From the NCBI GenBank assembly GCA_026168455.1, contig CM047425.1:86555580-86619579 (forward strand): 64,000 nt of DNA. Direction: 5' to 3'. The number at the start of each line of letters is the position of its first letter. Positions within the stretch are counted from its first letter, which is position 1. Shown here piece after piece: positions 1-15,039 of this stretch. This DNA comes from Theocolax elegans (taxonomy: Eukaryota > Arthropoda > Insecta > Hymenoptera > Cerocephalidae). The notes below the pieces were generated by a model. That model made no database searches, was not told where the DNA came from, and saw only the letters and a list, made by a program, of their open reading frames with translations. A program made the translations under genes and the position numbers.

Positions 1-3000
1 ATTATCCACAGTCTTGTAAATATTCTACTTATGCGATTGCACAATACAATTACAAATAATCACATTAATAATAATTTAACAAGATGATCCGTAATAATGG
101 TTCACGCAACACAAAAATAGCAATATTTTATATTTTTACACTCCGTCGATAGTAATGTCAGCGTTGTAGATTTTATTTAAACAGAAATTATAGTGCATTT
201 TGTTAACGTTTAAATGCACTGCAGACTCCTTTTGTATCCTTAGTTTAATGAAAAATCGATCGATGTATATATTCAATGTACGTAATAAACGTAATGAATA
301 CGTAGACATCCTCATATTTCAAGGCGTGTTACGCTAGGGAAATAATTCTTACGATTATTAAACATTTAAACAATTATTTTTCATATAATGTTTCTAAAAA
401 ATATAGATATGAGGAAATAAGTAATAAGATTCAAGTATAATTTTTATAAATACGTTTATTGAATCTTCAAGAAAGATTGTAATTAATTTTGTTAGTACTG
501 TTGGATTATAGGTAAAATATCGTATATAAAAATCATTCAAGTAGCTTAGTGTTCTTCGTATAGTCAATATGTGTACCTAGCAAGAAAGGTTTTATGACAT
601 TGCCTGCCGATACAACGACGGACTGAGCGGCCAGTCTAACCAACTACTTTTTATAATTAAGCCCTTTGTACACATATGTGTACGGACTGCAAATATGCCG
701 CAGAATATTCGGGGATTTCCTCTTTTTAATGACCAATGTTTGTTAGTTGTGCGTGAGACTTCGTAGGAGTATAATCTCGGTCTTCTCTCGAACAGCGTCT
801 TGAGAAGTAGGGACCTAACCTTTCTAGTGACGGTTTATTAAAGAGTTATTTTATAAAGATCAATGACTTTTTATCTCTATTTAACTCCCGATTCTAATAA
901 GTACTATAGATAATTTTGTATTACACATCAGGACGTTAAAAATTATGTTCTCAGGTATAACTAGAATAATTTATTAATGAAAAACTTAAATAGTCGTAAT
1001 TAAATACAATTCATTAGTACATCAAAACCATGTATAAAGAGGTAACTATTCGTGGATGTTTGATTAGTACTTTCTTATCAGTTATTTTATACGTGCGACG
1101 TAAAGATTTATATGTGCACAAACAGCGGAATGTAAAAATCTCGATTAAATATTTTAATAAATTCGATAACATCATGTATATGTATGTATATTTACAGCCA
1201 GACATGTTTTATCTTTTAAATTGTTACTGTTTTTGTTAATTATTCTGAGAAGGTTTCGATAATTTAAAGTAGTTGTTCACATTCGCTTAGAGGAAACTTA
1301 ACCAAAATGTTAATATGGAAAAGTAAAGAACAAAAACTATAGGTATAATATTTAGGTAGTTTTGTCGTGTCATGATTAACGAACTTACGTAATGTACATT
1401 TTTAAATGGCCTTAAAAATAGATGAAATTAGTTACTGTTCGTATATTTTTACTAGAAATTAGAGTATATAAAATATTTTTTTAATAGACCTTAATCTTGT
1501 CCTCGCGGTATAAGAGAGATTTTAAGTGCAGAAATATGAAGCAAATATATTGTGTCGTCTTGGGCGTAACTTGGATACTTAACTGCTCTCATCTTCGTAA
1601 TTAAAAATTGCAAATAATTATAAGGAAATAAACTTTGTTTAAAATAAATTAATTAAACAATCAACAATATTTCAGTTTAAGCCAACGCTGTGTTTTCATA
1701 TTAGCATAAAACAGTGATATAATTAATAAATTTTAGTTTATTTAATTGATTACATTTCTTTTTGGTGGATTTTTAGAGGTGTGTACAAATTTATGCTCAT
1801 CGTGATGCGTAAAAGTTATTTTCCCGGTATACAGAAACTAATTTTCTCGTTCATTTGATTTAATAACAGGCGTTGAGTTATTAAAAGATTCAATGTAATC
1901 AAATTACATTAGCTTAAAATTCAAAAGTTATTATTAGTTTTACGTTCCTTTTCGACTTGTTGTGACTTCATAATTTTAAACTCATGGAATATAGATAATG
2001 GAAATGATTAAACAAAAACTTTTGATCATGAATAAGTTTACAAGCATTATTTTTAAGTTAATATATTACGTTAGTTTACTCACAAAAGCACTTATGGACG
2101 TTATAGATGTTTCTTTAGATTAGATTAACATTTTATCCATTCATGGATCCATAAATGAAATGTGTATTGTATAATTTATTGAACATCGACTGTCGAGTTT
2201 ATGAATATTGGGTGTGATGATAATAATAAGACGCGTGTATCGCAAAGAAGGAAGTCGATAGCCCTAATCGAAAATCGAACTCGTTCGAACACTGAAGATC
2301 AATATCTTTATTTGAAAACCAATCTAACATTTTTACCAAAGATAAGATTTTTTTTCTTATATTTTAAATTTGAAAACTTGTTCAACATCAAAATACACGA
2401 CAAGTTTAATTTTAGACGTGTTTTTTTAATACCCAATGTCGTTAAGTGGCACAAAATAATCAGTACAAGTGTGAATGAGTCCGGTAATTCAGTCCAAGTT
2501 GATTAATTAATTGCTCGAAGAGAATTATTAGATAAAGTAATTTTCAAGCAAAGTTTATACACGATATTAAAAAAACAGAGTAAGTGAGATTTAACGTTTT
2601 GAGCGAGTTGCGTAACGCGTTACTCAAATATGGAAGAATGTATTCGATTCTCGTTAAGTGGAATGGTTCTTTATTAAGTGGCGATTGAGCGTCTGTAAAC
2701 TATGATGAAAACGCATGCGAAATCGCTTTACAAACATACTTCAGCTCAGAGCATTGATGAGTGCTATCGATAGTTTATGTTTTCGTAGCAATTAAAAGTA
2801 GCGCATGGAAGCTCTTGTTTCCGAAACATTGATAACTGCATTCATAAAACTCGTAATTACTCTTGTCTATAAATTGCTCTCTATTTATCTATCTTTATTT
2901 AAATCGCTATGTAAATGTGCATGTACAAAATATTCGACTCGATTATACTTGGATGATTTTAATTACGCGGATAGATTAAATAAATAGATATACATGTGCG

Positions 3001-3589
3001 CGTGTGTGCATGTATCTCTGTATAAATATTTTTATTATTTAGATAGCAGATTCTCTTAATCTTCGTCACGTAGATATTATAAATGATTCTTCATTAGCTT
3101 AATAAAAATGAACGTAACAAATATCGATTGAATAACGGAAACGTACTAGATGACTCGCTGTAGAAATGGAACACTACTGTGTTCTTAATGTCGATTTTTA
3201 ATCAATTACGCGTACAGAATTTTAAATAATGGAAATCTTTAGTTATTATAAATACAGGCATAAATAAAATGTAGCATTTGATACTTATAAGTGGGAAAAC
3301 CACTTGCAATTTATTATACGTCAATACAGAAAATTTCAAATTCTAATTGGTCAAGCCAGTAGGTATAGCTAAAAAGTCAATTTTATTGTATTTAATCACG
3401 TGCGTAATCATGACTTTGGCATTTAATCGGCTATTTTCAAGTTTGCACTAAAGGAAAATTCTAGTAATCAGCTAGGTATTTCGTGATTATTAAACAATTA
3501 AAAAATGCAAAACAGCTCTTATGAAATATGGTAAAACAACTTTACAAAACTATTTTTACAAGACTATTAATAATTATGCGTTATTTATA
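1..3589. other. AT-rich spacer, no gene seen
   Basis: Only short ORFs with no recognisable domain occur here on either strand. Base composition is uniformly AT-rich with A/T runs and no long direct or inverted repeat that I can see. A stretch near 2990-3020 alternates purine and pyrimidine (TG/CG/CA-rich). I see no exon, RNA gene or promoter that can be supported. Confidence 0.6.
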
Positions 3590-3970
3590 TGGGAGTAGAA
3601 TTGACGTATTTTCTCGTGGATTAATGTTGCTGTTTCCTCGCTAAAGCTCGGGCTGTAATTCTTCTAAAGGAATAATTGACTTTACTCCCAAAGTGTATAT
3701 ACAATTTTTCAACGAAATCATCCTGTAAAAGGTTACTTTACTTAACATCTACGACAATTTAATGTTTTCTTCTTCGTACATCATTTTAAATTTTCCTTTT
3801 ATTATATTTTTTTGGCTTCAAAGTGACTACGGGAACTAAAAAGTGAGTTCCGGAACTGAAAAGTTACTGCCGGGAATAACAAATACTTTGACTCCCTAGT
3901 ATTTTATTCCCCGGTTTGAACTAAATAAAGTGGACTTTTCGGGTGTTTTGGGTAAAGAATTATTTTTAAA
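3590..3970. repeat. Degenerate dispersed repeat, copy 1 (family G)
   Basis: This segment shares phrases with 15040-15550 and 16255-16400. Examples are 'gggagta..' and 'gggaataa..' boxes, 'ttactcccaaagtg', a 'tttttca..atcat' block followed by 'ttaacatctacga' (compare 'ttaacctctacga' near 15410), and 'cttttcgggtg..ttgggt' (compare 16374-16396). The copies are clearly diverged. No ORF is associated. It is probably an old non-autonomous transposon; its ends are not defined. Confidence 0.5.
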
Positions 3971-6900
3971 TTAGACGTTTATTTCCACAGATGAAAGTAG
4001 TATGCCAGAGCTTAACCGAGGTGCTTAGTACATAAATAAGTATTTTTATATTCACTGATGTATCATATTCATCGATTCATTCAATATAAATGTTCTCTTT
4101 ACATTTTAAATCCTGAAGGGTTAAAATTGTCACCAGAATAATAAAATATAAGATATTTTATGAGAGTAAATAATCAATAGTATGCTTGAACGCAAGATTA
4201 AGAAATTAGCGTAATAATTTTTAAAAGTATATAAAGTACATTTCAGTACTTTATAGTATAAAGTAGATGTTTTAATAGACATTATAGCTCTATTATTTCA
4301 GGTTAAAAATATCTTCCATATTTTTACACGTTCCACGATGTAACAGTTTAATGTTTTAAACGTAACTATTATTTCATACTTTTAGACAAAATTATTTTTA
4401 GAACTTAATTTAAAAGAAAAAAAAATTCCTTCCTTTCCGTCATTAAAATTACTACCTGAACACTTTTCAAAAGCGTATTCTATTTACACATTCTAGTTTA
4501 AAGTGTTAATAAGTTTATAAAATTATTCAAATATAATTTTTTTGTATTTTACGGTTTGTTTATAAATAGTATACTTGTTTTAAGTATATTAAATATTGTG
4601 TTCTTACATGTATGACGTTTAATAATAGCTCGGTCAGGAGACATCCTTAATCATCTTCGAAATAGCTTGTGATGCGTCAGACTGAGATATCATATTTTGT
4701 GAGTAAAGAATACTTTATAAATTGTTGGAATGTTATTAGCATCATAAATTTAATATTTGATAATGAATTTATTTTTGAAATAGGAATACTTTTCAAGCAT
4801 AAAAAATTTGTTAACAATAATTTGTTTACTATAACTTGACTGAACATTCAGAAGTATAGATTATTATAATCTTGTTTTATATTTTAAATGGTATATCATT
4901 CATGATTCGATAGGTACATAGATTATTACAATAGTTATTCAAATTTTTATAATGACAGACTGAAAGGAAAAACGAAGAGATTCGTACAGTTGGAAATTAA
5001 ACGCGCTGCACGAATCAAATTGTGTACGGGAGTCCTCTCAAAGACGATTCAGTGATGACAGCGGAAATAAAGCTCGGGTGGTGCTGGGGCCTTGCGGCTT
5101 GCGGTTGGTGAATGCGAAATGCGTTATACACCCGACGTCGATATTTCCCTCTTTTATTCTTCTCCCTCTCCTTAGCCTCGAGGCCCTTAATATCTATCGC
5201 GGAAGCAGGAGCGGTCGTTTCTTTGGTAGGTTTCGATTGATGCGCGACTCTCTAAAAGTCTCTGCGCCTTCCAAAACTCAATGTACCATTTTTCGTGACA
5301 TTTTTTTCTAGACTTTTTGACAAAAGTTTTTCTGTGAAATACATACGATCTAGATATGACAGAATTTATGATATTTGTATACATTTTTACAAATGACTTT
5401 CTAAGTTTTTTGACGTTTTTAAATGTATTTAACATATTTTTATTCTCGCCTATTCGCGGTGAAATGAATCTTAAATTTTTTTAACGTTTTTTGCAAAAAA
5501 TTGGTCATATATAAAAACTTACTTAATGTAGTGAAAATATCGGGTCAAGAGCTATTAACATGAGGGACAAAAATGAAAATTTAATTGAGTTTTTAAAACG
5601 ATGAATTATTTATTGTTTCTTACAGTAATATAACTTCTTTTTATATATCTTAATACTTTAAGGAAAGTCGTATGTGTCTTAAACCAATTAACGTTTACTA
5701 CTATTTTCAATACTATTATTATACATTTGACAAATATGTTAAATGTCGTAACTGTTTAAAAACCGTGTCTGACGATAAAGCGATAATTACAGTTATATTT
5801 ATAGATATTTGATTAATTTTTTATTAACAACTAGCATAACTTCTGTTAAAAATTAATTATTGACTTTTTATTTTCAAAATTTTTTACTCTACTTTAATTG
5901 TTTATTTGTTTATTTATCTTTTTTAAGCTATCCATATTTAATACTGTAACAATTTCAAGACCATAAATATATAGTTTTTATATAACAATGCGATAAATGA
6001 TGCATGATTTTGGATCTATTGAAATATTTGGTGATGAAATATTAAAATTTCAAATAAATCAATTGCTAGATTTAATCTGCAAACAATTTTCAGTAACAAA
6101 CGATAAAAACCGATGTAAATTTGTACTGTCACAGGAAGTATTACTTAAAAATCGTTAATGATAATCAAGATGCTGCACTAAAACTCTCACATTTCATTAC
6201 CTCTCTACGCTCAGTAGATCAATTAAACGTAACCTTGTGGATTTGTAAAGTGACAATGTTAAATGATGCACTATTTTTAAACTCTGTGTACGTATAGCAG
6301 TATGTAATACATCTTATCTGACGTTTGACTTTAACTGTAATCAATAGCAGAACGTTATTCCATATATAAAACACGAAAGATTACATTTCGTGATTTTAAT
6401 GTTTTGTAAAAATAACGAAAAATCAAATATTTCTACCTTGTGAACAAGCAAATGAAGTATCGTAGATTATAATAATAATTTGATATAATAAATAATTAAA
6501 TAGAGAAGAGTTTTGTATTGAGAAGTTGGATGCACATCGATTAAAGTTTGCTCGAATTACACGTGTAAACATTCGAATAGTGTAAATGCATCACATCGAT
6601 AGAGATAGAGTCGTATCGTAAGAGGGTCCGGAAACCTAGTGTAAAGCACTGGTTATACAGAGATGATGTTATACTAGAATCTCGCGCGTTGCGACTCGCT
6701 GCAATGTATGCCTCACGATAACGAGAGAGTTTATGACGCGTAAGTGTCGCAAGCTTACGATTGCGCGAGTATGTGTAGGATAGCACGTGAAGCGCAGATT
6801 TGTGTCCGTGTGTGATAGTGCGGTGAATTCGGTTTGGTTGATACGAGGACGATTTCATTGCCTACTCTTGTACGCTCTTGTTACACGGGATACGCCATCG

Positions 6901-8699
6901 TACAATATTTGCTCCCCTTCCTTTGGCTAACAGTATATAAATCACACCTTTTTATTACGTGATTTTTTTTAACTTCGGTTTTTTCAACTACGCCACGTAC
7001 GCTTTATACGTCTGGTATTGAACCTATTTTTATAGTTATGTACACGATCTCTTAATCAATTACCATTATTATTTGACGTAAAATTTTTACTTTGTTCGGT
7101 CAAAGCATTTTTATGACCAAGAAATAAACCCCATTTATTAAAGTTTGTTAATATAATAATATGTTCGAATAACGTTAATTTTGTAGCGCATTTAATCGTA
7201 TCCACAACATTTATATTATGTACATTTATATTATAAAATTTTTGCTATTACTTAAGTACAATACTTAGGGTTATGATCCATATTTGTTCAGTATAAACAA
7301 TTTAATATAAAATTAAAGAAACAGCGCAAACATAATATATGTTTGAGAAAATTATTACATTTATGCAGAAACGATTGAAAATTAAGTATCTTTTATTACT
7401 AATTTTATTTTTCTTAGAATTAATAAAAAATACCAAATATTGTTAAACGTGAGTAAAATTTGTTTGAAAGAATCATCAAACTTCTGGGTAACCAAGATTA
7501 CGTAGCTTTAGTTTATTGTAGATAAAAAGAAAATATTGGAAGAGTAGATAACACCGGAATTGACGGAAATAAATGATACATTTTCTCCGATATCTAATGC
7601 TACACGATTACTTCAGATTAGTTTATATAGTCCGTTTATTCACATTACGATTTTTAAATAAATTTACGTAGTATTTAACATTCTTAACAATTATCTACAA
7701 CATGCTTACATACAATTAGATTATTCCAAGAGTTTTTCAACAATTCAGTTTTCTTTACACTTTGTTTGGTGTTGACGTCAACTCTTTACTTCTTTACTAG
7801 TGCCTGCTTACACTCGTATCTAAACCACTACATTCAAAACCAACATACAATTTTTATAACGATATACAATGCTTTCAACATTTCTAACTCAACCTTAGTA
7901 ATACATGCGTGATATTTGTGCATGTTACCGATTGTGATATGTAAATTTAATATTTTATATGCAGTTAATATATAGTATATAAATTATCAAATTATTAAAA
8001 AAAAAATGATTATTTACAAGTACATATCACAGTATTTTGTAAGACAAATATTAATAGTTATAGTTTTTGGTAACAACGCTTTTAAATTTTATTGAAAATC
8101 AATAGCATAAAAGAGTTAAAACTATAGAAAAAATATGTATACATTGTAGAATATACGTACACAAAGGGTATTTTTTTATTATCAAGATGCATCGGAAGAA
8201 CCGATCCGAATCAATATTTTCACAGATGACGTCGCATGTTTGATATAATACAAATAAGTATAAAAAGAATGATTGTTAAAGGTTAAAGCTTTCTCGGCTT
8301 ATAGCACATTAGCGTATTAAAGTTCTTTTTAGCGACCACCGATACACATGAGCTTGCAGTGCAATAATGCGAAAGATTATGTAACCCAAAGTAAAGAACA
8401 TTTTATGAAATTCAATTGTAGATACTTAAAATAAACTTATATGTTGATTTATTGCATCCGCATGTTGTATATTTAACTGGATCGATTAATAAATAAATAA
8501 AATGTTTTAATTGATAAACGGTTGAAAATTGAAATTACTGAAATTATGTAAGTATAGTCAAAATGTACCGTTTATTTATACAGCAAGACATTATAGATAG
8601 CTTCCTAATAGAGAAGAATTGGACGTATTAAGATAATAGAGGTGTCGAGTGATAGTTAATTTAAAATAATCTACATAAGAAAGTAAATGTTTTTCTGTA
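3971..8699. other. AT-rich spacer with two GC-richer islands
   Basis: No gene is recognisable. Two stretches stand out from the AT-rich background, at about 5000-5310 and 6530-6930. Both are visibly richer in G+C and CpG (for example 'tctcgcgcgttgcgactcg' near 6674). Their ORFs have no recognisable domain. They could be conserved regulatory DNA, but that is inference from composition only. Confidence 0.4.
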
Positions 8700-9440
8700 A
8701 TTGTACGGAGACGCGTTACAGTGTGGAATTTCCATGTGCAGAGTCATCGGTTATAGGTGCGCGCGAGCTCGGCTCTCAAAGAGCCCACGAAATTTCTAAG
8801 TCTTCGATAATCCAAAAGCGTCTAGGGTAAGAAGAGGGTAAGTTGTTGCGCAACTGCGTAACCACCGTAAGATCGAGAGCGTGCTCGAACGGTTGTTCAA
8901 AAAGCTCGTCGCGAACATTCCTGTAACACGAGACCAAATTCAATGAACTACCCATCTCCCCCGGATGCGCTCAGGAAGCCGACTTTGTTCGCAACTGAAT
9001 AGTTTAGGAGCCGCACGGCGCAGTCGTCGTCGCAACGCATACCTAACCAGAGCTGGGGAAGTCTTGGAAAGTCTCGGCGAGTGTATATAGATCGATACCT
9101 GAGAGCCAGGTCAAGAACACCGTCTAGGGTGTTGGTTCGTGCACGACTATTTCGCACGGATCATCGATCGCGCGCTTATTTTTTTCTATATATCTTCGTC
9201 GTCGGTCGCTGCGTAACCTTCGCCGTCGTCGCTCTGGGAATTGATGGGATCTTGCGTATTCGATTATCCATACTTACTTATTCCTCGATCGATTTATTTA
9301 GTTGGATTAATTTTCCGTTCGGTGATTCATGGCTTTCGGAAAAATTCTCGAGAGAAAATCGACGTTAAGCGAGGATTACTTGACTAATAAGGAAATGGGG
9401 TGTTTCGGTGAAGGATCTTGCGAAATCAAGGAGAATGATT
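8700..9440. promoter_or_regulatory. GC/CpG-rich island, possible promoter or regulatory region
   Basis: This is a 700-bp island with many CpG dinucleotides in an AT-rich setting, for example 'gtgcgcgcgagctcgg' near 8757 and 'tcgtcgtcggtcgctgcg' near 9197. There is a splice-donor-like AGG|GTAAGT with GT at 8838 and a TATA-like 'gtgtatatagatcg' near 9080. ORFs on both strands overlap here and neither shows a known domain, so I do not call a gene. Promoter, 5' UTR or enhancer are all possible. Confidence 0.25.
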
Positions 9441-10619
9441 GGCTGTATTACACGTGATAGGAATTTCCTTGATTTATGAATGATTATGTAGATAAAAATG
9501 TTCGATCGCTTGAAACATTTTACATTATTCCACATTTGTATTTTATATTTATTTATACATTTATTTTCATGGTCTTTTAAGTATATGTTATTCAGAATAT
9601 AAATAATAAGAACCTAATATAGTAAAAAGATTAATCTTTTATTTTTTATTTTTTACGTTGAAATCAAGTTGATAATAGTAATTCAAAGTCATTTCTGGTA
9701 ATAACATTTCACTGAATTCTATTAAATTATTCATTAAACAAATTTATTTGTCAACGATAATTATTGAGTTAATTATTGGTATGCGTCAAAAAAATTGTCG
9801 CATAAACAGTAATTAAGAAGAAACTGGATTACATTTATTATTTCGTACTTGAAAATAATTTTAAAGTATTCCATCTTGATACATAATAAATTATGCAAAA
9901 GACTAAAGCTGATTTACACTTTATATGTATCACAATAGATTTTGTCAAACGAATTTTTTAGTTTCATTGAAAGTATTATAAATCGCAAGGTTTTTTGAAA
10001 GCTCATTCGATGGAAATTCAAAACTCCGTGTAATACAACAAATTGATATTGCGAATGGTCCAATTATTTGAAGTTTATCAAGTTGACGCATTAATTTAGT
10101 GTAATTAAAACTCAGAAAATGTAACATAGTTTATTAATGAAGCACTATAACTGATCTCGTTTTTATGTATATTCAATTATAAATTCACGTATATATTGTG
10201 TTTATATTAATAAAGAATTAAAATGTTTTATTATATCGTGTGTCATAAAATTTGTACAAAATTATTAATATCAGAATCTCTAATGTAATCTTGTCTGCAG
10301 AAATATCGAAACCTATATTTGTGTAACCTAATTGTATACGAATAATTTTAACTGTATCCTACAATTACTTGTATTAACGTTGTTAACAATGAAATAAACA
10401 AGTATTTTAAAAGTGAATTTACAACATTGAATATTTGCAACAATAAAAGTATTATTGAAGCGATAAATTTAATAAATAAGACTATAATTCCATTTGTATA
10501 AAGTATCGCTGGAAAATGAAGAAAAACAATTGAGTTCATTATAGCTTCGATAGAAAATTGTTTAAAAAATTGCCGTTCTAACAAACATTCGACGAATTGA
10601 ATATTCACGCTACCATAAA
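9441..10619. other. AT-rich spacer, nothing recognised
   Basis: Short ORFs only, with hydrophobic or low-complexity translations typical of AT-rich random sequence. No repeat, RNA gene or motif was recognised. Confidence 0.5.
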
Positions 10620-11035
10620 GCCGGAGGAAAAAAGCTCATCGAGCGAATAGTTGAAAAATCCCACTTCGGCGCACCCTAACTTCGATCGCCCCGTTTTTCC
10701 TTCTATTTCTCCCCATTTTCGCTCGCTCGATATACACAGGTACATCCACATACACAAATAGGCTCGGTCGGCCGCGCAGTTTCCTGTTTTACGCTCGATT
10801 TCACCAAAGTGTCGGCAGATGCGATTCGGCGGCCTGGATGCGGAATATGATAGGGTAGACTACATTTCCCTGTGGTGTAATGGCGATCGAACTCAGGGGA
10901 GAAGGAAGGAGGGGTAGGAGAGACGATTCTATCGATTTCAAGGCTGACGGAGAGAAAGTTTTTGAATAGTTTAATATCTGAGCTGAGCGCAATAGATGTT
11001 TGGAAGTATTTAACCGATTGACTCGGGTTTGTCAT
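10620..11035. promoter_or_regulatory. GC-richer island of unknown role
   Basis: The composition shifts sharply from flanking AT-rich DNA to a pyrimidine/purine-biased and CpG-containing stretch (for example 'ggctcggtcggccgcgcag' near 10762 and a G/A-rich run 10896-10925). Overlapping minus-strand ORFs of 110 and 63 codons exist but have no recognisable domain and low-complexity Ser/Pro content. A regulatory element or untranslated exon is possible; the sequence does not decide. Confidence 0.25.
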
Positions 11036-13479
11036 TAACGTAACTCACCATAGCCTTGGGTTTCATTAAATATTATCAACTTTTAATTACTTCGATACGA
11101 AGATTAATGAGTTTCCCACGACTTTGCTTTTGATACGGAAACTTATAATTTTCTGGTAAATCTGCATCTTAGGCTTTTCGACGTTATTTATTAGCATCCG
11201 CAATTTCCTGTAAATTATGTTTCACGTACCATTTTAACCAACGCAATTTTGATCATTTGATTGCACTTTTATCGTAATATTTAAAAATGTTAACATATTT
11301 TATTACGTGATTGATTGGTATACATTTTAATTTCCATAGTCTTATATACGATTAAATTTCTTTATCGCATCTACGTGATATCGCTCCACAGTGATGATAA
11401 CTTAAGATTAATATACATATTTGTTAATAATGATATGGTAATTCTAAATGTATAAATAAATCTGGCATTATAGCAAAATACATTTTCTTACAAACTTAAG
11501 ACTATATATACTTTAATTTATTTAGATGAAATCCAATGATTAAGTTGTAAACAGGTCATTACATCTTTATATACACCGTAAGATATAAATAATATATTTA
11601 CATCGTTGCTTAGAATAATTTTAAATATATCTATTTAAAAACAATCGTAAGCATAAAATTAGTCTTATTATTTAATTTTTAAGCGATTAGAATGAGAGCG
11701 ATTTCTCCTGCCATATGAATAATGTTATTGTGCTATGCAGATTTACATAAATTACAGGTAATGCATAGTTTAGTTGTAAAATGGGTGGTTATTCCAGCGC
11801 CCGTATCACGCGGACTGTAATACAACAGGTTTCGAGTCAGGTGCTTTTGTATTCCGCACTAAAATTGTAAAATTGAATATGCCTCGCTCCCAACAGAATA
11901 AGTGAACTATATAGATTATCACGATAAAATTTATGGATAATCTACTTGACTGTTTGAAAACGCTATTGCTGCTATACATCGCAGTTCAACAAAAACAAAC
12001 ATTTCTTGTAATATTGATTTTGCAAACATAAAAGAGTTAATTCTACGTGAATCGATCCTTCGGTTTTGCATTACAATATCGTATGAAAATGAAAGTTTAT
12101 AAAAAGTGCTTACCAACGATGACTACTCTATTGTGAACTTTCTATGCAGATGAACCAGATGCATATGAACAGTCAGTGAGATAACGAATATTACACAAAT
12201 AATCATTCGTTTACAAGCATCCGATGCAAATAACATAGTCTGGAAAAATCTCGCGCAACTTGTACCACGCATAATTGTATCTGTTTAATTGCATAACATT
12301 TAGATAGCGATTAATCGTGGTTCGCAATTTCTATTAATATAATCTATCTATTATTACAACATGTCTTTACTAAAAATGTTAATAAAATGCACATTAGTTG
12401 AGAAGATTTTATTTTAGCAAAATAAATGAGATGTATATTACACATCAAGGAATGGAAACCAATTCTATTACACTTTTTAAAGAAACGTATTTTCATTTAA
12501 ACCTAACGGAAGTAAGCTGTTATGATTATAGGCATGACTACGCTATACATGAAAAGTTCACTATTATTGACGAGCTCAATTTAAAATAATACTTTTTGAA
12601 CTCACTATATATGTATCTGTATCTATATACACAAATGGTCAGTATTAATATAACCAACTCAAACATTGATTTAATAGAGTAAATACAATATTTAATACTA
12701 ATTTAACATTGATATTAACTACATTACGATAATCAGTCTATGTTGCAATCATATTCATTAATTTTTCATAAAACGTATTACAATGGAGGTAAATATCAAT
12801 TTTAAAAAAGATATTCGTATACTGCATTTGCTAAATGTTTCTTTACCCAATATTGTATGGAAAATATAATTTAAAAATGAAGCTTTGTATTCACAAAACC
12901 TACATTTTTCTTTTTGAAAAAGTTACTCGCGCATTTACTTCTTCATTATACATATATATATAAATACAGAACTTTTAGAATCTTACAAACAATATTCTTG
13001 AAAGCATTGCAAAAAGAAGCTGTTTCACGTTTTTTTACGTACATCCGTTCAACTTAATTATGGACTCGAGGACTCTTACATAAATTAATTTTATTCATTA
13101 TAGATTAATAAGTAAATTTTATTTTAGCTCAAATTTGGGTAAAGGGCTGTATATCTTGGAACACAAATATTTATAAAATAATCAGACGTATAAACATAAA
13201 TTTAACTAAAAAATAATTTAAAACTCATAAAATGAAATTGCAAAGATGAATAAAAAACGTAGTATTGGTCCGTTCGTCCAGTAAGCAACAATTTTACTTT
13301 TCGAAAGTAACATGAATATTCAATATTTGAAGGTAAAAATAAAGATCTCCCTCGAAAAATTCGTTCGTAAACTTTTCAAGCAGAAAAAGTGTGCTGTACT
13401 TATCCTAAATTTTAAATACCCACTTTTCACCATAAAAAAGAAGGTTTGAATAAACGATCTCCTTGGATCGAATATTCCC
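11036..13479. other. AT-rich spacer, nothing recognised
   Basis: No ORF with a recognisable domain, no clear repeat and no RNA gene. The AT-rich background is continuous across the stretch. Confidence 0.5.
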
Positions 13480-14270
13480 AGGGCCGTATCCGAGTTAGTG
13501 TGTAACGTTGGTTCCTTGAAAATGTATATCCAATTATCACGTGGAATTGGAGACTCGGTAGATATTAATTGACTGTTGAAATAGAAAAAAAAGGCGTGAG
13601 TATAAGAGACAATAAAATCGCAAGAGGAAGAAAGCCGTGCGCGGGGGTCTGATCGATGCCCGGACGACACTCGCCAGCGCATTGCGAATTACGCGCGTGT
13701 AACAGGCACTTTACATGCATTACCCTCGAGAATTTAATGAATTGCTCGTTAGACCGTACGTATAACCCCGCGAGTGGCGTGTTCCGGCATAAAATGTATA
13801 AACTCGTGTGTATATGTATATATGTATACGTAAACGTGTGCCTCGTGTGTACGTGAGCCCGTGCATCTGTGTATTGCATAGGTATATACGTGTGTGCATA
13901 TGTCGTCATTAAAACGAAACGCGGTTGTTTTACGATTGCGCGGCTTCTTGCGTTAACCAGACGCTGGCTGCGGTATTAAATTTCGTGAATCTGGGATTTA
14001 ACGACGGGATCCCCGGTTCTTTTGGCTCTTTAATTATGAAGCCTGGATTTAAAGGGCCGAAAGGGGAGCGTGCATGTATAGTTTGAATTATGACGGCACT
14101 TTATTTATGACGCCCGGATGCACTGTTACAACTTGCTTTAAAATGGATTTGTCAGATTATTTTCTGGGTAGTCGTGATTTTGATTAATTGTGGCGGCCCG
14201 CTACGTGGACCGGATTGGATCGTGATATTTGGTGAAAATCCCGCGCACGTGGTGTGTCTTAACTTATTCG
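13480..14270. promoter_or_regulatory. GC-richer island with a Z-DNA-prone tract
   Basis: The island has CpG-containing sequence (13620-13700 and 13920-14270). Between them, 13790-13910 is dominated by alternating TG/TA/CG steps such as 'gtgtatatgtatatatg', the kind of purine-pyrimidine alternation that can adopt Z-DNA. Three overlapping ORFs on both strands show no domain and no frame dominates. The clean, non-repetitive 13920-14270 part reads like conserved non-coding DNA. That is inference. Confidence 0.3.
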
Positions 14271-15039
14271 CCAACGAAGAATATCAAACAATAAACTCTT
14301 TAAGACTATAGCTTCCGAGTTACGCAACATATGCAAGCAAAAGACTTTCTTTTCTCATTTATCCCTTCCTTCAAATTAATTGCGTTTCTAGAGCCAATTG
14401 GATTTATTTAAATACTATGTATATACCTACTATCAATTCACGTAACTTAATATATTTCAATTAAATTCAAAATGTTTAATTTCATTTTATTTTAACGAAT
14501 GACTGCTAATTTGATGATATTTGTGTAATATAAAACGAATTAATGCATAAAACTTTTTTAATTTATCATGTTTTTCTTCTGGATTACAATAATTGTCTTG
14601 TTTGATAAACTAAATATCTTTTTGATGAATAAACTTGCATGTATTATTCAATTTTAAAATATTTAATGTTATTCGACATTTATACAAATATAGTCAAATA
14701 ACTGGATTCAACTTAATAATAGTACAACTTATCGAAAGCTATAATTTGTGTCAAATCACCTGGTAAATATATGACAATTGACCATTTCGATAAAATAGTG
14801 TATTATACATACAGTCGCTGGAATTTCGTACTTACTTTAATAATTTTTACTTCTACTCGATTTTATCACAAGAAGCAATCGCAGCTTTGACCCCCATATA
14901 TTGAAATACCTGAGGCATTTTTTTTCATTGAAGTTAGAAAAGAAAACAGTGAACCCCTTGGCCCCTATAAATACAGATATGAAACAGGTATTATTTTGAC
15001 TTAAATATATATACGAGTATAGTGTAGTTATTTACACAC
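14271..15039. other. AT-rich spacer, nothing recognised
   Basis: No ORF, repeat or RNA gene recognised between the island and the repeat nest that starts near 15040. Confidence 0.5.
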
